This document shows, one piece after another, positions 1-9,984 of a stretch of DNA of 64,000 nt. The notes beneath the pieces are model-generated. The model made no database searches and was not told the origin of the DNA. It saw nothing but the letters and a program-made list of their open reading frames with translations. Origin of the DNA: Yponomeuta sedellus. Taxonomy: Eukaryota; Arthropoda; Insecta; Lepidoptera; Yponomeutidae. Where the stretch lies: assembly GCA_934045075.1 (NCBI GenBank), contig OW203723.1, positions 2,992,577 through 3,056,576 of the forward strand, written 5' to 3'. Both the position numbers and the translations under genes were made by a program. Position 1 is the stretch's first letter, and every line of letters starts with the position of its first letter.

Positions 1-18
1 AACGTTTACAAAACCAAA

Positions 19-194
19 TCTATAATATAAAAATGAATCGCTGAGTGTGTTGGTAAGCGCAAATCTCGAGAGCAGCTGACTGATTTCACTAATTCTTTTT
101 TTTTTAATATTCCTTGAAGTACGAGGATGGTTCTTACGGAGGGAAAAAAAAAGAATCGACTGTTAGGATGTACGAAGTTCGCTGGGTCAGCTAG
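19..194 (+). mobile_element. Helitron-like non-autonomous element, family N1, copy 1
   Basis: A 176-bp element starts with TCTATAATATAAAAATGAAT and ends with CTGGGTCAGCTAG, inserted between A and T as Helitrons do. There are no terminal inverted repeats or target duplication. The same ends bound copies at 22507-22683, 27065-27238 and 50024-50199, which defines the boundaries well. No coding capacity. Ends of this kind are very common in Lepidoptera. Confidence 0.8.
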
Positions 195-265
195 TAATAA
201 ATAAAAAAGTTGTGCTGATGCAATCGAAAGCTCACCAAAATGTATATTTTATGGCCACAGTCTGA

Positions 266-346
266 GTGCATTTCCATGTTGTAATGTCCTTGCCTGGTTA
301 CCACAGCACAGGGTATCCTAGTTTGGGACCAGGACAAGTGATTGGG
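266..346 (+). repeat. SINE family E, 3' fragment
   Basis: Contains ATGTCCTTGCCTGGTTACCA and AGGGTATCCTAGTTTGGGAC, matching the tail of the fuller copy at 37484-37670. The tRNA-like head is missing here. Confidence 0.6.
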
Positions 347-476
347 TTATGTGGAAGCCCTATTATTGAAATTGCTCCCATAACGCTGCTTTGTAGAGTA
401 TACGCACGTGTAGGACAATATGCTGTCTGCTGTAGAAATAGAATTTATTTCGTTACCATGGCAACGCAATAAATAA

Positions 477-743
477 CATGTTTACACATGTTTGTGATCT
501 CGCTCTTCTTGGTTGCCAAGACACAGGGTATCCTAGTGTGGGCCAAAAGCAATGTATGTGCTTGTAGGTAAATGTTATGTTATTATCCCATGGGAACACA
601 TTACCGGGATATCTATCAGTCTGGTCTATCTGTATGCCCATTTTCGTGATGTGCTTGTAGGTAAATGTTATGTTATTATCCCATGGGTACACATTACCGG
701 GATATCTATCAATCTGGTCTATCTGTATGCCCGTTCAGCCGGT
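477..743 (+). repeat. SINE family A fragment carrying a 93-bp tandem duplication
   Basis: The first part (about 485-585) matches the tail of SINE A at 25821-26015 (ACAGGGTATCCTAGTGTGGG). From 558 a 93-bp unit starting GTGCTTGTAGGTAAATG is repeated at 651 with only a few differences over its first 80 bases. Short ORFs across it on both strands are artefacts. Confidence 0.65.
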
Positions 744-800
744 ATTGCCTGAATAGGTAACAAACATTCAAACATCTTGGCGAACTTTCACATTTATAAC

Positions 801-851
801 ATTAGTAGGATCAACAAAATAACTATTTGTTATTTTGTTGATCCTACTAAT
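801..851. repeat. perfect 23-bp palindrome
   Basis: 801-823 and 829-851 are exact reverse complements around a 5-base loop (TATTT). The left arm begins ATTAGTAGGATCAAC. It overlaps a short Helitron N2-like remnant (about 766-806) and ends at the target duplication of the adjoining snap-back SINE. Confidence 0.85.
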
Positions 852-1068
852 TATTATACCACTTATAATATTTTTATTTTTAATGCACTAACACGTGCTA
901 AGGACAAATTTAAAAACCTATTTAGAGGCTAAAAAATTCACCGATGCCGGGATTCGAACCCGCAAGCGCTCAATTGGAAGAGCGCTGGCACGGATAGCCA
1001 GATGCTGCGGGTTCGAATCCCGGCATGGGTGAAATTTTTAGCCTCTAAATAGGTTATTATACCACTTA
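851..1068 (+). mobile_element. snap-back tRNA-derived SINE, copy 1 (compact form)
   Basis: An insert at 866-1053 is bracketed by a 15-bp target duplication TTATTATACCACTTA (851-865 and 1054-1068). Its left arm (915-964) is the reverse complement of its right arm (1006-1055, which runs two bases into the duplication), with 48 of 50 bases matching. The right arm holds the tRNA T-arm (GGGTTCGAATCCC) and the 3' end GCCTCTAAATAGGTT. The 41-bp centre keeps part of the D and anticodon arms. This is a tRNA-related retroposon, not a tRNA gene: the anticodon loop ACGGATA lacks T33. Confidence 0.85.
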
Positions 1069-1181
1069 CCATATGTAAACAACTATTTGATCAACAAAAA
1101 TGTACCCCAACTGATACTTATACATCCCTTTTGTATTTCACACCATCTAAAGTTTGCTCGGAAACGTCTAAGCGATAAGAC

Positions 1182-1221
1182 CACCTATTGAAATCACATG
1201 TGAAAGTGATTTCAATAGGTG
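1182..1221. repeat. perfect 16-bp palindrome
   Basis: CACCTATTGAAATCAC at 1182-1197 pairs exactly with 1206-1221 around an 8-base loop. No flanking element recognised. Confidence 0.8.
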
Positions 1222-1768
1222 TGCAATAAATAAAATGTTTTCTTCCCATTTATTTCATAGCTATCTAGTTATAAATTAAAGTCTAGCGCGCCCGTTCATC
1301 AGCACAATCAGTTTGCGAGCAATTAACTCCAACTATCAGATCGTTGAGATCATTTTCATATTGAACAATCAATCCAGAGCTCGGCTAATCAAGAAGAGTT
1401 GCTACAAAATGTGTTTAAATGAATGAAACATTAAGTTTTGTTATTTTTTCTTTTTGCTTCCGGTTCAGTACAGTACAGTTGCCGCCTTACCAAGATTTTG
1501 CACTCGTCAGCACTGGAGGTAAAATAAAAATATTTTTCCAAGCACATAACGCAGCAATCATAAGCAACCTTTAGAGTCTTACAGTAGTTTTAGCAGTAAT
1601 TAGTCTTTCTACCATGAGGTAGACATTGATTAACACTTCCAAATTATTATTACTGTGATTCCGTTTCCATCAATATCCCGGCGTCCCGAAATGCGAAATA
1701 CTCAGATCAGAGTATGTGTTAAAATAATTGTTCTGGTTTAATAATTCTGTGATGTGCCCAATGTGTCT
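1222..1768. other. no feature seen
   Basis: AT-rich sequence without a recognisable gene or repeat. It lies between the palindrome and the interrupted 5S-derived SINE. Confidence 0.5.
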
Positions 1769-1889
1769 TTATCAACCCTTGTATGTCCCCACTGCTGGGG
1801 CACGTGTCTCTTCCTGCATCGCAGGAAGGTTAGGCCATACTCCACCACGGGGGCCAAGTCCGGGTTGGTGGAGGTTTGTAAGACAGGGG

Positions 1890-2952
1890 GTGCGATGCCA
1901 GATTACCTTCCCGTGTGCCCTTCCGCTTCCGTTCCTACTGATTCATCTTGAACCAGTAGGAAGGGTAAGTGGCAAGGGCCGGTGCACCCTGGGCGCTGGT
2001 CAGTAACTTCTCTTTATGGGATCTTGCTGGCCAGCGGCGAAAAATCTGGCGGGAGGGGTCGCGTGGGCCCTGTTTCACTTTGTGGAGCGGGACCCAGGCG
2101 ACCAACCGATTGAAGGACCGACTGGGGGGGGCGCCGCTGCGCGAAAGCGCGCGCGCCTCGTACCAGTCGGACCAGAGTGGCCGTGGGCGGAGGGTCGGGG
2201 GACCCTCTGCCTCCATCACGGCGGGAGGGGTCGCGTGGGCCCTGTTTCACTTTGTGGAGCGGGACCCAGGCGACCAACCGAATGAAGGACCGACTGGGGG
2301 GGGCGCCGCTGCGCGGAAGCGCGCGCGCCTCGTACCAGTCGGACCAGAGTGGCCGCCGGGACGCGGAGGGTCGGGGGACCCTCTGCCTCCATCACGGCGG
2401 GCCGGAAGGCGCCCTTGCGTGTTCCGAGGGTGCCTTCTGGCACGGAGGGGGCCCGCGCGGTCGCTCACCGCCTTCTCTGCTTTCAGAGAAGTGCTGGTGG
2501 GCGACGTGACGGGCCTCGAGTTTGGGGCGTGTGGGGGCCAACAGTTGACATTGGCCCCCATGCGCCCCAACGAGGAGGTGCGCCGCCCTCCTCTAATCCC
2601 ATTGGACCACACAACAATGGGATGGAGGGGGCGGCGCGTTGGGGCGTGTGGTGGCCAAGGGGTTCGCACTTGGCCACTATGCGCTCCAACGAAGAGATGC
2701 GGCGTTCCCTCGCCCCGTCGTTCGGTCCGATGCGATGGGGCAGGGGCGCCGCCGAAGGAGTGCCCGAAAGGGCGCCCGCAGACGGGGTCGCGGAAGTGTG
2801 CGTAAGCGTCCCCGTGGCCCCGTCCTTTGCGGTGCGGAGGAACACCCCAGGAGTTTTAGTCGGTATACCGCCCTTTTCAGGGCGGGGAGTCCGACATAAC
2901 CACTGTGTTCCCCCGAGCCGGTGGTACCCGTAATTGGGGTTTCTCCTGGGTG

Positions 2953-3005
<53 letters not shown>
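1890..3005 (+). mobile_element. non-LTR retrotransposon 3' end (R1-clade-like), 5'-truncated
   Basis: A GC-rich 1.1-kb insert ends in 53 consecutive A residues and is flanked by an exact 17-bp target duplication GGTTTGTAAGACAGGGG (1873-1889 and 3006-3022), proof of target-primed insertion. The 3' segment GGAGTTTTAGTCGGTATACC followed by GGGGAGTCCGACATAACC is the kind of 3' UTR seen in lepidopteran R1-type LINEs. That assignment is from memory of such tails, since no reverse transcriptase remains. The many ORFs over it on both strands are a result of GC richness. The long intact A tail and exact TSD suggest a young insertion. Confidence 0.8.
2048..2399 (+). repeat. 172-bp tandem duplication inside the R1-like LINE
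   Basis: The block starting GGCGGGAGGGGTCGCGTGGG at 2048 recurs at 2220. Differences are few, apart from about ten added bases near 2354 in the second unit. It lies in presumed 3' UTR or C-terminal sequence. Variable internal tandem units are known in LINE UTRs. Confidence 0.75.
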
Positions 3006-3007
<2 letters not shown>

Positions 3008-3035
3008 TTTGTAAGACAGGGGCGGGCCTTACTTA

Positions 3036-4008
3036 CCCAATGTGTAATGTTAAGAAAAACTATATTTTTATTCCTACTCTAAAAATAAACAAAAACTAAA
3101 CACGTTGTAAGTGCTACGTTGACGTGATTAACACTGCGGATTGTCGCTCGAAAGTCAGTTACGTGTGAATGAGGTAAAGGTAAAGTTCAACGGCCCGCCG
3201 ACCCAACGTGGACATTGAATCATCATTTGGTATAACACAGAGCTATTTTAAAGCTTATTACGAGTGCAGGAAGAGCTGTTTATTGTGCAAGTGAGAAACA
3301 TCTAACAAAGGCAAAATGATCGGCTGTTCCTTTATTGCTAAGAGATTTTATTGATACTGCAGAATAATGAGATGAAAAAACCGTTATGTAGCAGACGACT
3401 GGACTAACTCGGTGATAAAACCGGTTTCTTGATTCATTGCTCTTTCAGAATCGAGACTAAAACATTGCTTTTTGGTTGCTTCTTAAATTGGCTTTGGCAT
3501 TCAGTATTAAAAAAAATGTTTTAATAAAAAATGTGTCATCGATTGTCCATAGTTGGTTAACTAGGTATTTAAGAAGCAACCAATAACTATGTTTTATTTA
3601 TATTCGATGATCATAGTTATGAATTGTAGTTCTGTAAATAGACCCCTAAAGTTCAGCTTGAACCCGAGCTTTTTGGCCATTTGGAGTTTATTGTCCATTC
3701 TTTCTCCAAAATAACCTAGATTTTCAACTGGACACCTAGCTTAACTAGCAACTTTCAGAAAGCCAAAGTTTCTGTGTAATTTTTAATAGGATAATTAATA
3801 TCCGTCATATTTTAAGGAGTATATTTTCATTTAAATGGGACTTTCACTCACCTTTCGTAGCCACGGGGATGGACTGTCGCGTCATGTCCTAGAAATTGAA
3901 AATAAAAATATTAGCCAAAAACATAATTAGGTAGGCAACACTCCGCATTGAGCTATGTTCACTTTTGACGCTTTTCCCGCGCTATTGATTCCAAAGTTTT
4001 TCTTACCT
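3036..4008. other. no gene seen; weak MITE-like remnant
   Basis: AT-rich, non-coding. Around 3615-3655 (TGAATTGTAGTTCTG then AGACCCC) it resembles one end of the MITE at 44285-44408, but no partner end is visible. Confidence 0.4.
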
Positions 4009-4138
4009 CCGGTTTCTGGTACACTAACAAACCGTTAATCTACTGATAACAGCTGTTTTAGCCAAAGTGCATACAGAAAAAACATTTGACAGCTGTTAAC
4101 AGTAGATTAACAGATTGTTAGTGTACAAGAAACTGTGG
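4009..4138. mobile_element. MITE with long terminal inverted repeats, copy 1
   Basis: Left arm CCGGTTTCTGGTACACTAAC and onward pairs with a right arm ending GTTAGTGTACAAGAAACTG. Within 4020-4056 and 4089-4125 the 37-base arms are almost exact reverse complements, with a centre of about 32 bases. A diverged relative is at 52735-52850. Foldback DNA element without coding sequence. Confidence 0.75.
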
Positions 4139-4990
4139 GTTAGAAGGCGAAATCGTATAAAACTTTTTGATGCACTTCAAGATGCGGTCGCGTCAAAAGC
4201 AGCGAAAACATAAAAAACGCGAATTTAATGCTTAAAAAATTCCGTTTAATTTCGGTTTTTTTCTGATGTACGGACAAAGGGCCAAAATAACGTATACGTC
4301 CCGATAGACGGTTAGCAGATTACGAGATCGCGCGGGAAAGCTTTTCTAGTGTAAACACAGCTCATTATACCCTTTGTAACCACTAAGAAAAATTTGTACA
4401 AAAGGAAACCAAAAGAAGCCAACGAAAAAGAAATGTTTCAATAAGAAGCTCAATTGGACTATACAATACACATTGATTACCAATACCACTATAAAACTAA
4501 GAAGTTTCAATATTTACAAAGACAGAAGAGGTTAGAAGGATTAGTGCATATAGTTTACTTGCTGTAGGTCCATAAGTGGCGGTGGCGACTTTATCAGTGA
4601 CCTCAAACTTCCCAATGAACCCGAGTACAAGATTTTCTAGCCCAAAGTAATATGCTCAGGTAATATGACTTTAAATTTTTTATTCAGTGACTCCCCGCCA
4701 CCGTAACCAGGGGGGAGAGTCTCTAAAATGCATCGTTGTTAGTGGTAATGGTCGTTTCATTCACACTATCGGCAGTCTAGCAACAAATCGCATTGCAACC
4801 CGTGCTACTTAACTCGGCACCTCGCGCGGTTCGATCTTCTCCGCGAGAGATGCCTATTTAATTTGCGCGGGTTATACCCCTGGAATGACATTGTACTGTT
4901 GTCTCTTTGCAGACTACCAAAGTGAGGCAAATAATAACCATTGTCGCGCTTATATCATTCTATTGAAAAACTATGTAAGTATTAGACCCT
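4139..4990. other. no feature seen
   Basis: Unique-looking non-coding sequence. The 4690-4860 part is somewhat GC-richer with several CpG, but has no supported exon or motif. Confidence 0.4.
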
Positions 4991-5156
4991 AGTGCCAGGT
5001 CTTCACACCATATGATGGAGGGCCTGCCCACGCTGCGTCGTCCGGTCCGTGGTCGCCAGGTCTGAACTGGGAGGTCGGCACAAGACCGCGAAGCTTGGAC
5101 AACCATAAGGCAGGCCTATGTTTTGCAGTGGGTATGAAATGGCTGATGATGATTAT
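4991..5156 (+). mobile_element. LINE 3'-end remnant
   Basis: Contains AGGTCGGCACAAGACC and GGCCTATGTTTTGCAGTGGG followed by GGCTGATGATGATTA. That is the phrase plus short trinucleotide tail found at the 3' end of the RTE-like LINE at 62499-63323. Heavily degraded. Confidence 0.55.
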
Positions 5157-5445
5157 ATTTACCTAATATTCGTTACGATATTACTAATATTGCGTGTAGT
5201 TATTTATTTAGTAGTCGGAAGAACTTCGTTTAAATATTTGCAGCAGTTTAAATATAATGTCGTTAAAGTAAAGGCGGTCCCTCAGTGTTTTAATCGAGTA
5301 TTCTTTTTTATTTCTTAAAGTGTGATTAATTGATTATAGATAGATAACGCTAGATGCAATGTTTACAATCAAGATGAGATATCACAAATATTCAATTTCT
5401 ATTTTACTCTACATATTTTACTTTTGATTATGGAGAGACACTGAA

Positions 5446-5702
5446 CGGTAGTAGCGAAGCGAAGGAACGGGGGCTTGTCAATCGGGAGGTCGTGGGTTTG
5501 AATGAATTTGTTCCCTAAGTTGCGTACATTTGTGAAGTTAATGTAGCAATACCAATCGCTAACTGTAAAGGAAAACATCGTAAGGAAACCCTAGTGTTAG
5601 TAATACCATAATAGTTTAAGAAACCCTAGTGTCTTAAGTTTTAACATACCTCAGCGCTTGCTACGAACATTGGCCCAACTATAAGGCAAAGTGCGGATAT
5701 CT
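5446..5702 (+). mobile_element. SINE family C, degraded copy
   Basis: The tRNA-like head (GGTAGTAGCGAAGCG, GGAGGTCGTGGGTTTGAA) is followed by the body AACATCGTAAGGAAACCCTAGTG and the end TTGGCCCAACTATAAGGC. It matches the TSD-flanked copy at 7960-8195. A small internal duplication repeats AAACCCTAGTGT. Confidence 0.65.
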
Positions 5703-6212
5703 AACATGGAGAAATAATGATTTAAATAACCCGCATATTTTATCACGGTGTCGACAAGTTTTACTTTCAAAAAGTCGTGTTTATTATTTACAACATAGGC
5801 CTGAGATGCGGGAGTGATTGCTGAAATCAGGTAATTACTGTAAAGGCAGAAACAGCGAACGATAGAGCCGACGTTGGAATGATTGACGTAATTGGGACGG
5901 ACTCGTTTGGCATAGCGATAAACTAAAATAGTTATGTGCATCGAGATTGCACGCTCCAAATACCTACATACGAGTATTACCTTACAAATAGATAGTTATA
6001 TTTTGCTACCAAAAGACGTAAAAAATGTGTGTAAAGTAGAATATTTAATATTTTATTCTACGTTATTCATTACGAATCAGAACTAATAATGAGTAAATTA
6101 TTACACTGAGCCAAGCAAAAATTAGAGTACGATTAAAATCAGTTAACGATTCGGCCAACCTCAGTGATTGTCGTGAATCCCTCATCTCTCACATTGAGTT
6201 ATCAATTTACAG

Positions 6213-6472
6213 ATATCGCTCATTTGGCAGAATATTGACGCAAATGTCCTTTTTCCAATTTTACAGGAGAGACCGTTGTTTCATTCAGAAGTGTTCGAAC
6301 TTTGTCAAAATGCCACAACGACAGTGGCGCTGTCACGCGATAAAAAACAACACTACATTACTGTCATTTTTCCCCAAGTGTAAACAGTTATTTCGGGTGT
6401 TTTGGCATACTTAACTCAAATTGGCAAAAAAGTACATTTGCGTCATTCATTATTCTGCCAAATGAGCGATAT
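6213..6472. mobile_element. MITE with about 50-bp terminal inverted repeats
   Basis: Left end ATCGCTCATTTGGCAGAATA with GACGCAAATGT inside; right end ACATTTGCGTC leading to ATTCTGCCAAATGAGCGAT. The arms are close to 50 bp with small gaps and the centre is about 150 bp. Flanked by AT on both sides, so any short target duplication is hidden in the ATAT context. No transposase ORF. Confidence 0.75.
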
Positions 6473-6662
6473 GACCTTTAATTATATTACTCGTTGTCTT
6501 ATTGAATACATACACGAACGATATCAGCAACAAAACCTCCTTTGTAAATCAAAACTTGTAACACAACCGTATAGTTAGCTGATTTAATCATGTTGTACGT
6601 AGTGCATGCAAATTGAAACCTGATTAAAAAAATATTAGGTCTATTTTAAGACGCTGGTGTGT

Positions 6663-6850
6663 AATTCAATGGTGGTAGTAGCGCTTCGGAACATTAGCCC
6701 CATATCACAGAGGTACTGGCATGTATCAATGACTTTAGTTTCCTCAATGACATACATCTGTGAGTTTGCAGTAGCAAATTAAATCCATTAACTAACTGTT
6801 AAGGAAAAGTCCATGAGGAAACCTGTGTATGCGGTGTTGTTGTGGGATAG
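6663..6850 (+). mobile_element. SINE family C, strongly degraded copy
   Basis: GGTGGTAGTAGCGCTTCGG, GGCATGTATCAATGACTTTA and AAGTCCATGAGGAAACC follow the order of the family C head and body, with many substitutions. Confidence 0.5.
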
Positions 6851-7086
6851 TAACTAAGCTGACAATTTATTCGCGTCATACGTGTCACATTAATGCAATA
6901 TTAAAAAACCCTAACAAGTATTTTATAACCTAGCAAAACTTGCCTAACGTTGTTTTGCCATAATAATTACTCTACGACCTATTCTCAGACCCACTAATGA
7001 ACACAAAAAATCTTAAAAATCGGTGAATCCTCTATAACGAATACTGATTATTTTTTAATGTAAGATAGCCATTTAGTTATAAGTTA

Positions 7087-7287
7087 CTAGCTGTGCCCCG
7101 CGGTGTTACCCGCAGTTTATCGATTTTCCCATGGGAATAAGATATTTTCTCGCGGTAAAACGTAGCCTTTGTGTTAATTCACGGTGTCAGCTAACTACAT
7201 ACCAAATTTTATTAAAATCACTCCAGCCGTTTAGACGTGAAGAAGTAACAAACATACACACTCACAAACTTTCGCCTTTATAATATT
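7087..7287 (-). mobile_element. Helitron-like element, family N2, copy 1
   Basis: The plus strand starts CTAGCTGTGCCCCGCGGTG and runs to TCGCCTTTATAATATTA, the two signature ends of a second lepidopteran Helitron-like family (3' end GGCACAGCTAG in element orientation). About 200 bp, no ORF. A diverged second copy follows immediately at 7289-7480. Confidence 0.7.
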
Positions 7288-7288
7288 A

Positions 7289-7480
7289 CTAGCTGTAGTG
7301 TTACCCACGGTTTAACATGGAAAATAAAATGGGTATTAACAGCAACAGATATTTTCCCGCAGTAAAACGTAGCCTATGTGTTAATCCAGGGCTAACTCCA
7401 TTTTTTTTTTATTTAAACCCCTTCTGCCAGTTACACGTGACGAAGTAACAAACATACAAACTTACGCCTTTATTATACTA
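7289..7480 (-). mobile_element. Helitron-like element N2, diverged copy 2
   Basis: Begins CTAGCTGTAGTGTTACCCAC and ends CTTACGCCTTTATTATA, head-to-tail with the preceding copy. It is more diverged and slightly shorter, so the two are unlikely to be one recent duplication. Confidence 0.6.
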
Positions 7481-7616
7481 GTGTGATGGTGATTTGATAA
7501 ATTACACGTTAGAAAGTGCAATTGTCAAATTGAAATCGCTATTAAATTGTTATTTCACGACGCGGAAACACTTTGGACGAATCGCTAGTAATATTCTGAA
7601 AAACGCTTAAATTAAT

Positions 7617-7736
7617 ATAGATAAAATCACGCACGGATCACACACGCTCTGGCACGGATAGCCAGAGGTTGCGGGTTCGAATCCCGGCATGGGTGAAATT
7701 TTTAGCCTCTAAATAGGTTTTTAAATAGATAAAATC
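7617..7736 (+). mobile_element. snap-back tRNA SINE, copy 2 (5'-truncated)
   Basis: The insert 7629-7724 holds only the 3' part (anticodon arm, GGGTTCGAATCCC, 3' end AGCCTCTAAATAGGTTTTTA). It is bracketed by the 12-bp duplication ATAGATAAAATC (7617-7628 and 7725-7736). The 5' truncation is typical of LINE-driven retroposition. Confidence 0.8.
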
Positions 7737-7947
7737 GATAGCATTTTGTAATTACTGCAACCACAACTTCGAATCTGTAATTCTCCATTTCTTCGAAAAA
7801 AATCTACAACATTAACATTATTTAACAAAGTAATATCATAATTGTTTACAAACTGAGTCTCCTTAATCCACGTGCGCCGCTGCACTTATTGGCGGCAAGT
7901 GTGATATCGGTCAACAACAGTTTGTATATGCAATATTTTTATTATCA

Positions 7948-8207
7948 AGAGTATGGTTAGTTAGTTAGACCTGAGATTTCCGCACTTAGCCTCATAGTTG
8001 GGCCATTGTACGTAGCAAGCGCTGAGGTACGCTAACACCTCAGGCACTAGGGTTTCCTTACGATGTTTTTCACCTTCAGCGAGTAGTATTGCTACATAAC
8101 TTGAAAACAAAGTCATTGGTACATGCCGGGGTTCGAACCCACGACCTCCCCATTGAGAAGCCGGCGTTCTACACCGCTCCGCTACCACCGCTCTAAGAGT
8201 ATGGTTA
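7948..8207 (-). mobile_element. SINE family C, full-length copy with target duplication
   Basis: The insert 7960-8195 is flanked by an exact 12-bp duplication AGAGTATGGTTA. On the minus strand it starts with a tRNA-like head (GAGCGGTGGTAGCGGAGCGG, then GTGGGTTCGAACCCCGG as B box). It continues with a unique body and ends with GTTAGTTA-like tail units. It serves as the reference for degraded relatives at 5446, 6663, 13028, 33357 and 58724. Confidence 0.85.
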
Positions 8208-8486
8208 TTATTAATGGTAATTTTCACTTCGCTTTAAGCGTAGCCCCATCGAAACAAACAATCAACAAACAAACGAAACAATCCTTCAAAAATACAAACC
8301 TAAACTGCAGAAACTAGAGCACAACAGATACGGAAGAAAACCGTAAATGATTGCACAACTACATAATTCGCAAGACGAATTCAGAATGAACCTTCCCGAC
8401 CTTCAGCCCGCGTAGCATCAAGAGCTATCATATCTACCTTCCAGGACAAGCATGTCAAACATGCGGTTATCAATCAATCACTCAAT

Positions 8487-8690
8487 CAATCAATCATAAC
8501 ATTTAAATACAAGCACATACATTGCTTCTGGGCCCACACTAGGATACCCTGTGTTGTGGGAACTAGAAAGAAGGACATCACAAACATGTAAACATCCAAG
8601 ACCTGGGCATTTTTTTTTGTCCTCATCCGGGATTCGAGCCCGGGCCCTCTTGCATAGTAGGTAGACACGCCACAGAGGTCGTCAATTAAT
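8487..8690 (-). mobile_element. SINE family A, full-length copy
   Basis: On the minus strand the head GACGACCTCTGTGGCG leads to a B box GGGCTCGAATCCCGG, then the body with TACATGTTTGTGATGTCC and ACAGGGTATCCTAGTGTGGG. It ends in a GATTGATT repeat tail that continues as microsatellite at 8463-8500. Same family as 25821-26015. Confidence 0.75.
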
Positions 8691-8706
8691 CATAAATCTA
8701 TCAATC

Positions 8707-8765
8707 ATTCATCAATCAACCTACTCGTTCGTCCACTGCTAGATATAGGTCTCCCCCAAAGCACA
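8707..8765 (-). mobile_element. LINE 3'-end remnant
   Basis: In minus orientation GGGGGAGACCTATATCTAGC followed by AGTGGACGAACGAG, the usual LINE 3' phrase in this window, then an ATTGATTGAT-type tail. Confidence 0.55.
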
Positions 8766-9100
8766 CCACTTCTTCTTATGCTCTAACATCCCCATCCAGC
8801 CATTGCCGGCATTTGCTTCAGACCGTCGTCGGTTCGGTGAGCTAATGGGAGTCCTACGCTGTGGCTCCTAACAGCCGGCTAAAGTGGTGATGACAGCAAC
8901 TATCAAGTTGGCGAATGTAGGCGGACGAAGCAAGTCAAAAGGGCTCTATGATACTGACAGTTGGCAGTGTACCTGACAGTACTACCAGAGGCGGAAGCTC
9001 TGCAGTAGACAACGCTGAGCGCAGCTACACAACATAGCTACGACGGTAAGAGTACCGTCCGGGCGTACGGAGCAGAAGGCAATGGAAAACCACTGATTTA
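8766..9100 (+). repeat. unassigned repeat-like sequence
   Basis: Moderately GC-rich, ending GAGCAGAAGGCAATGGAAAA, a phrase I associate with dispersed insect retroelement remnants. No frame is open throughout. Assignment is tentative. Confidence 0.3.
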
Positions 9101-9720
9101 TATTAATACATTTAGCAGCATGAAAATGTCAGATCACTGATATAACGTTGTACGTGAAATATATCGCACGAATAGTCGAAAATAGTCGAAATAGTCGAAC
9201 TCTTAAAATATTATGATGATAAATTGTATTCGTCTATTCGTTTTTCGTTTATTTCTGTTGTGCTCATTTTATGTAAATTGTTCTGGTTATTTTGTTTCTG
9301 TGATGTATCTTGTTGTCTTTGGTCTTTCTGAAATGCCTTTCTTTCTTTCAAATTAAGAAAAAAACAAAATGATTCAACAACTCTTTGCGCCCTGCCCCGT
9401 TTATTTGTTGAGCTAAGATATTCTATGATTTTTCTGTATTCGTAAGTTATCCGCATTGAATTTACCTTATTCCACGGATGCTAAAGATACATCCGTGCCT
9501 TATTCTTATACGTTTGAATCACCATTTTTTATTTATTGAAATACGAAATTTTACAAAATACATATTATTATACAAAAAAAAAACCTTCACTGAAACCTTT
9601 ATAGTTACATTCGTCGATATAAAAAATAAATTATACCTCGCGAGTTATATTTGTTTTATAAAAATATTATCGCTGACGAGTCAGGATACTACTCCGTCCC
9701 TAATATCTGGCCGCTTGGGC

Positions 9721-9984
9721 CTAGTCCACCTTCTGGAAGAGTCTCTGGAGGCACTCCAATGGAGTGGCGACTTCAACTATCTTATACAAACAGTTGCAAC
9801 TAAACACCGTGTACACAAAATTTTCGGACCGTGGACTCGCGGGCTTGGTTACTTCGTAATTGCCTTTCGTCAAGCGATTAACCGTCTCCTCGAGCGATGC
9901 ATCGCGAAAGCTCATTAATTTCGGAACGTTAGTACAGTTACACGAGTTAAAATTAATTTCAAGCGAAGGTCGCGAGAATTGCAT
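9721..9984 (-). other. unassigned CpG-rich ORF, 87 codons
   Basis: A minus-strand ORF with inner Met at about 9918 (MSFRDASLEETVNRL onward) in sequence that keeps many CpG, unlike its surroundings. It could be an exon of an unknown gene (a GTATAAG donor-like site lies near 9780) or a young mobile element fragment. The plus strand is open here too. No homologue recognised and no partner exon seen. Confidence 0.2.

Larger units (their letters stand above)
1769..3035 (-). mobile_element. 5S-derived SINE family (F5S), partial copy 1, interrupted by a LINE
   Basis: 1769-1889 matches the 3' part of the F5S family (TGTATGTCCCCACTGCTGGG, the GCATCGCAGGAAGG hairpin, then GGTTGGTGGAGG). It resumes after a LINE insertion at 3006-3035 (GTAAGACAGGGGCGGGCCTTA). 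The 5S-like head present in the copies at 23656, 35812 and 51687 is absent. Orientation is minus because the LINE-like end (CCCAGCAGTGGGG) is at the left. Confidence 0.7.

Noticed and set aside
1935..2933. Six overlapping GC-rich ORFs up to 278 codons
   Set aside because: Both strands and several frames are open because the R1-like LINE tail is GC-rich. No reverse transcriptase, endonuclease or other motif appears in any frame.
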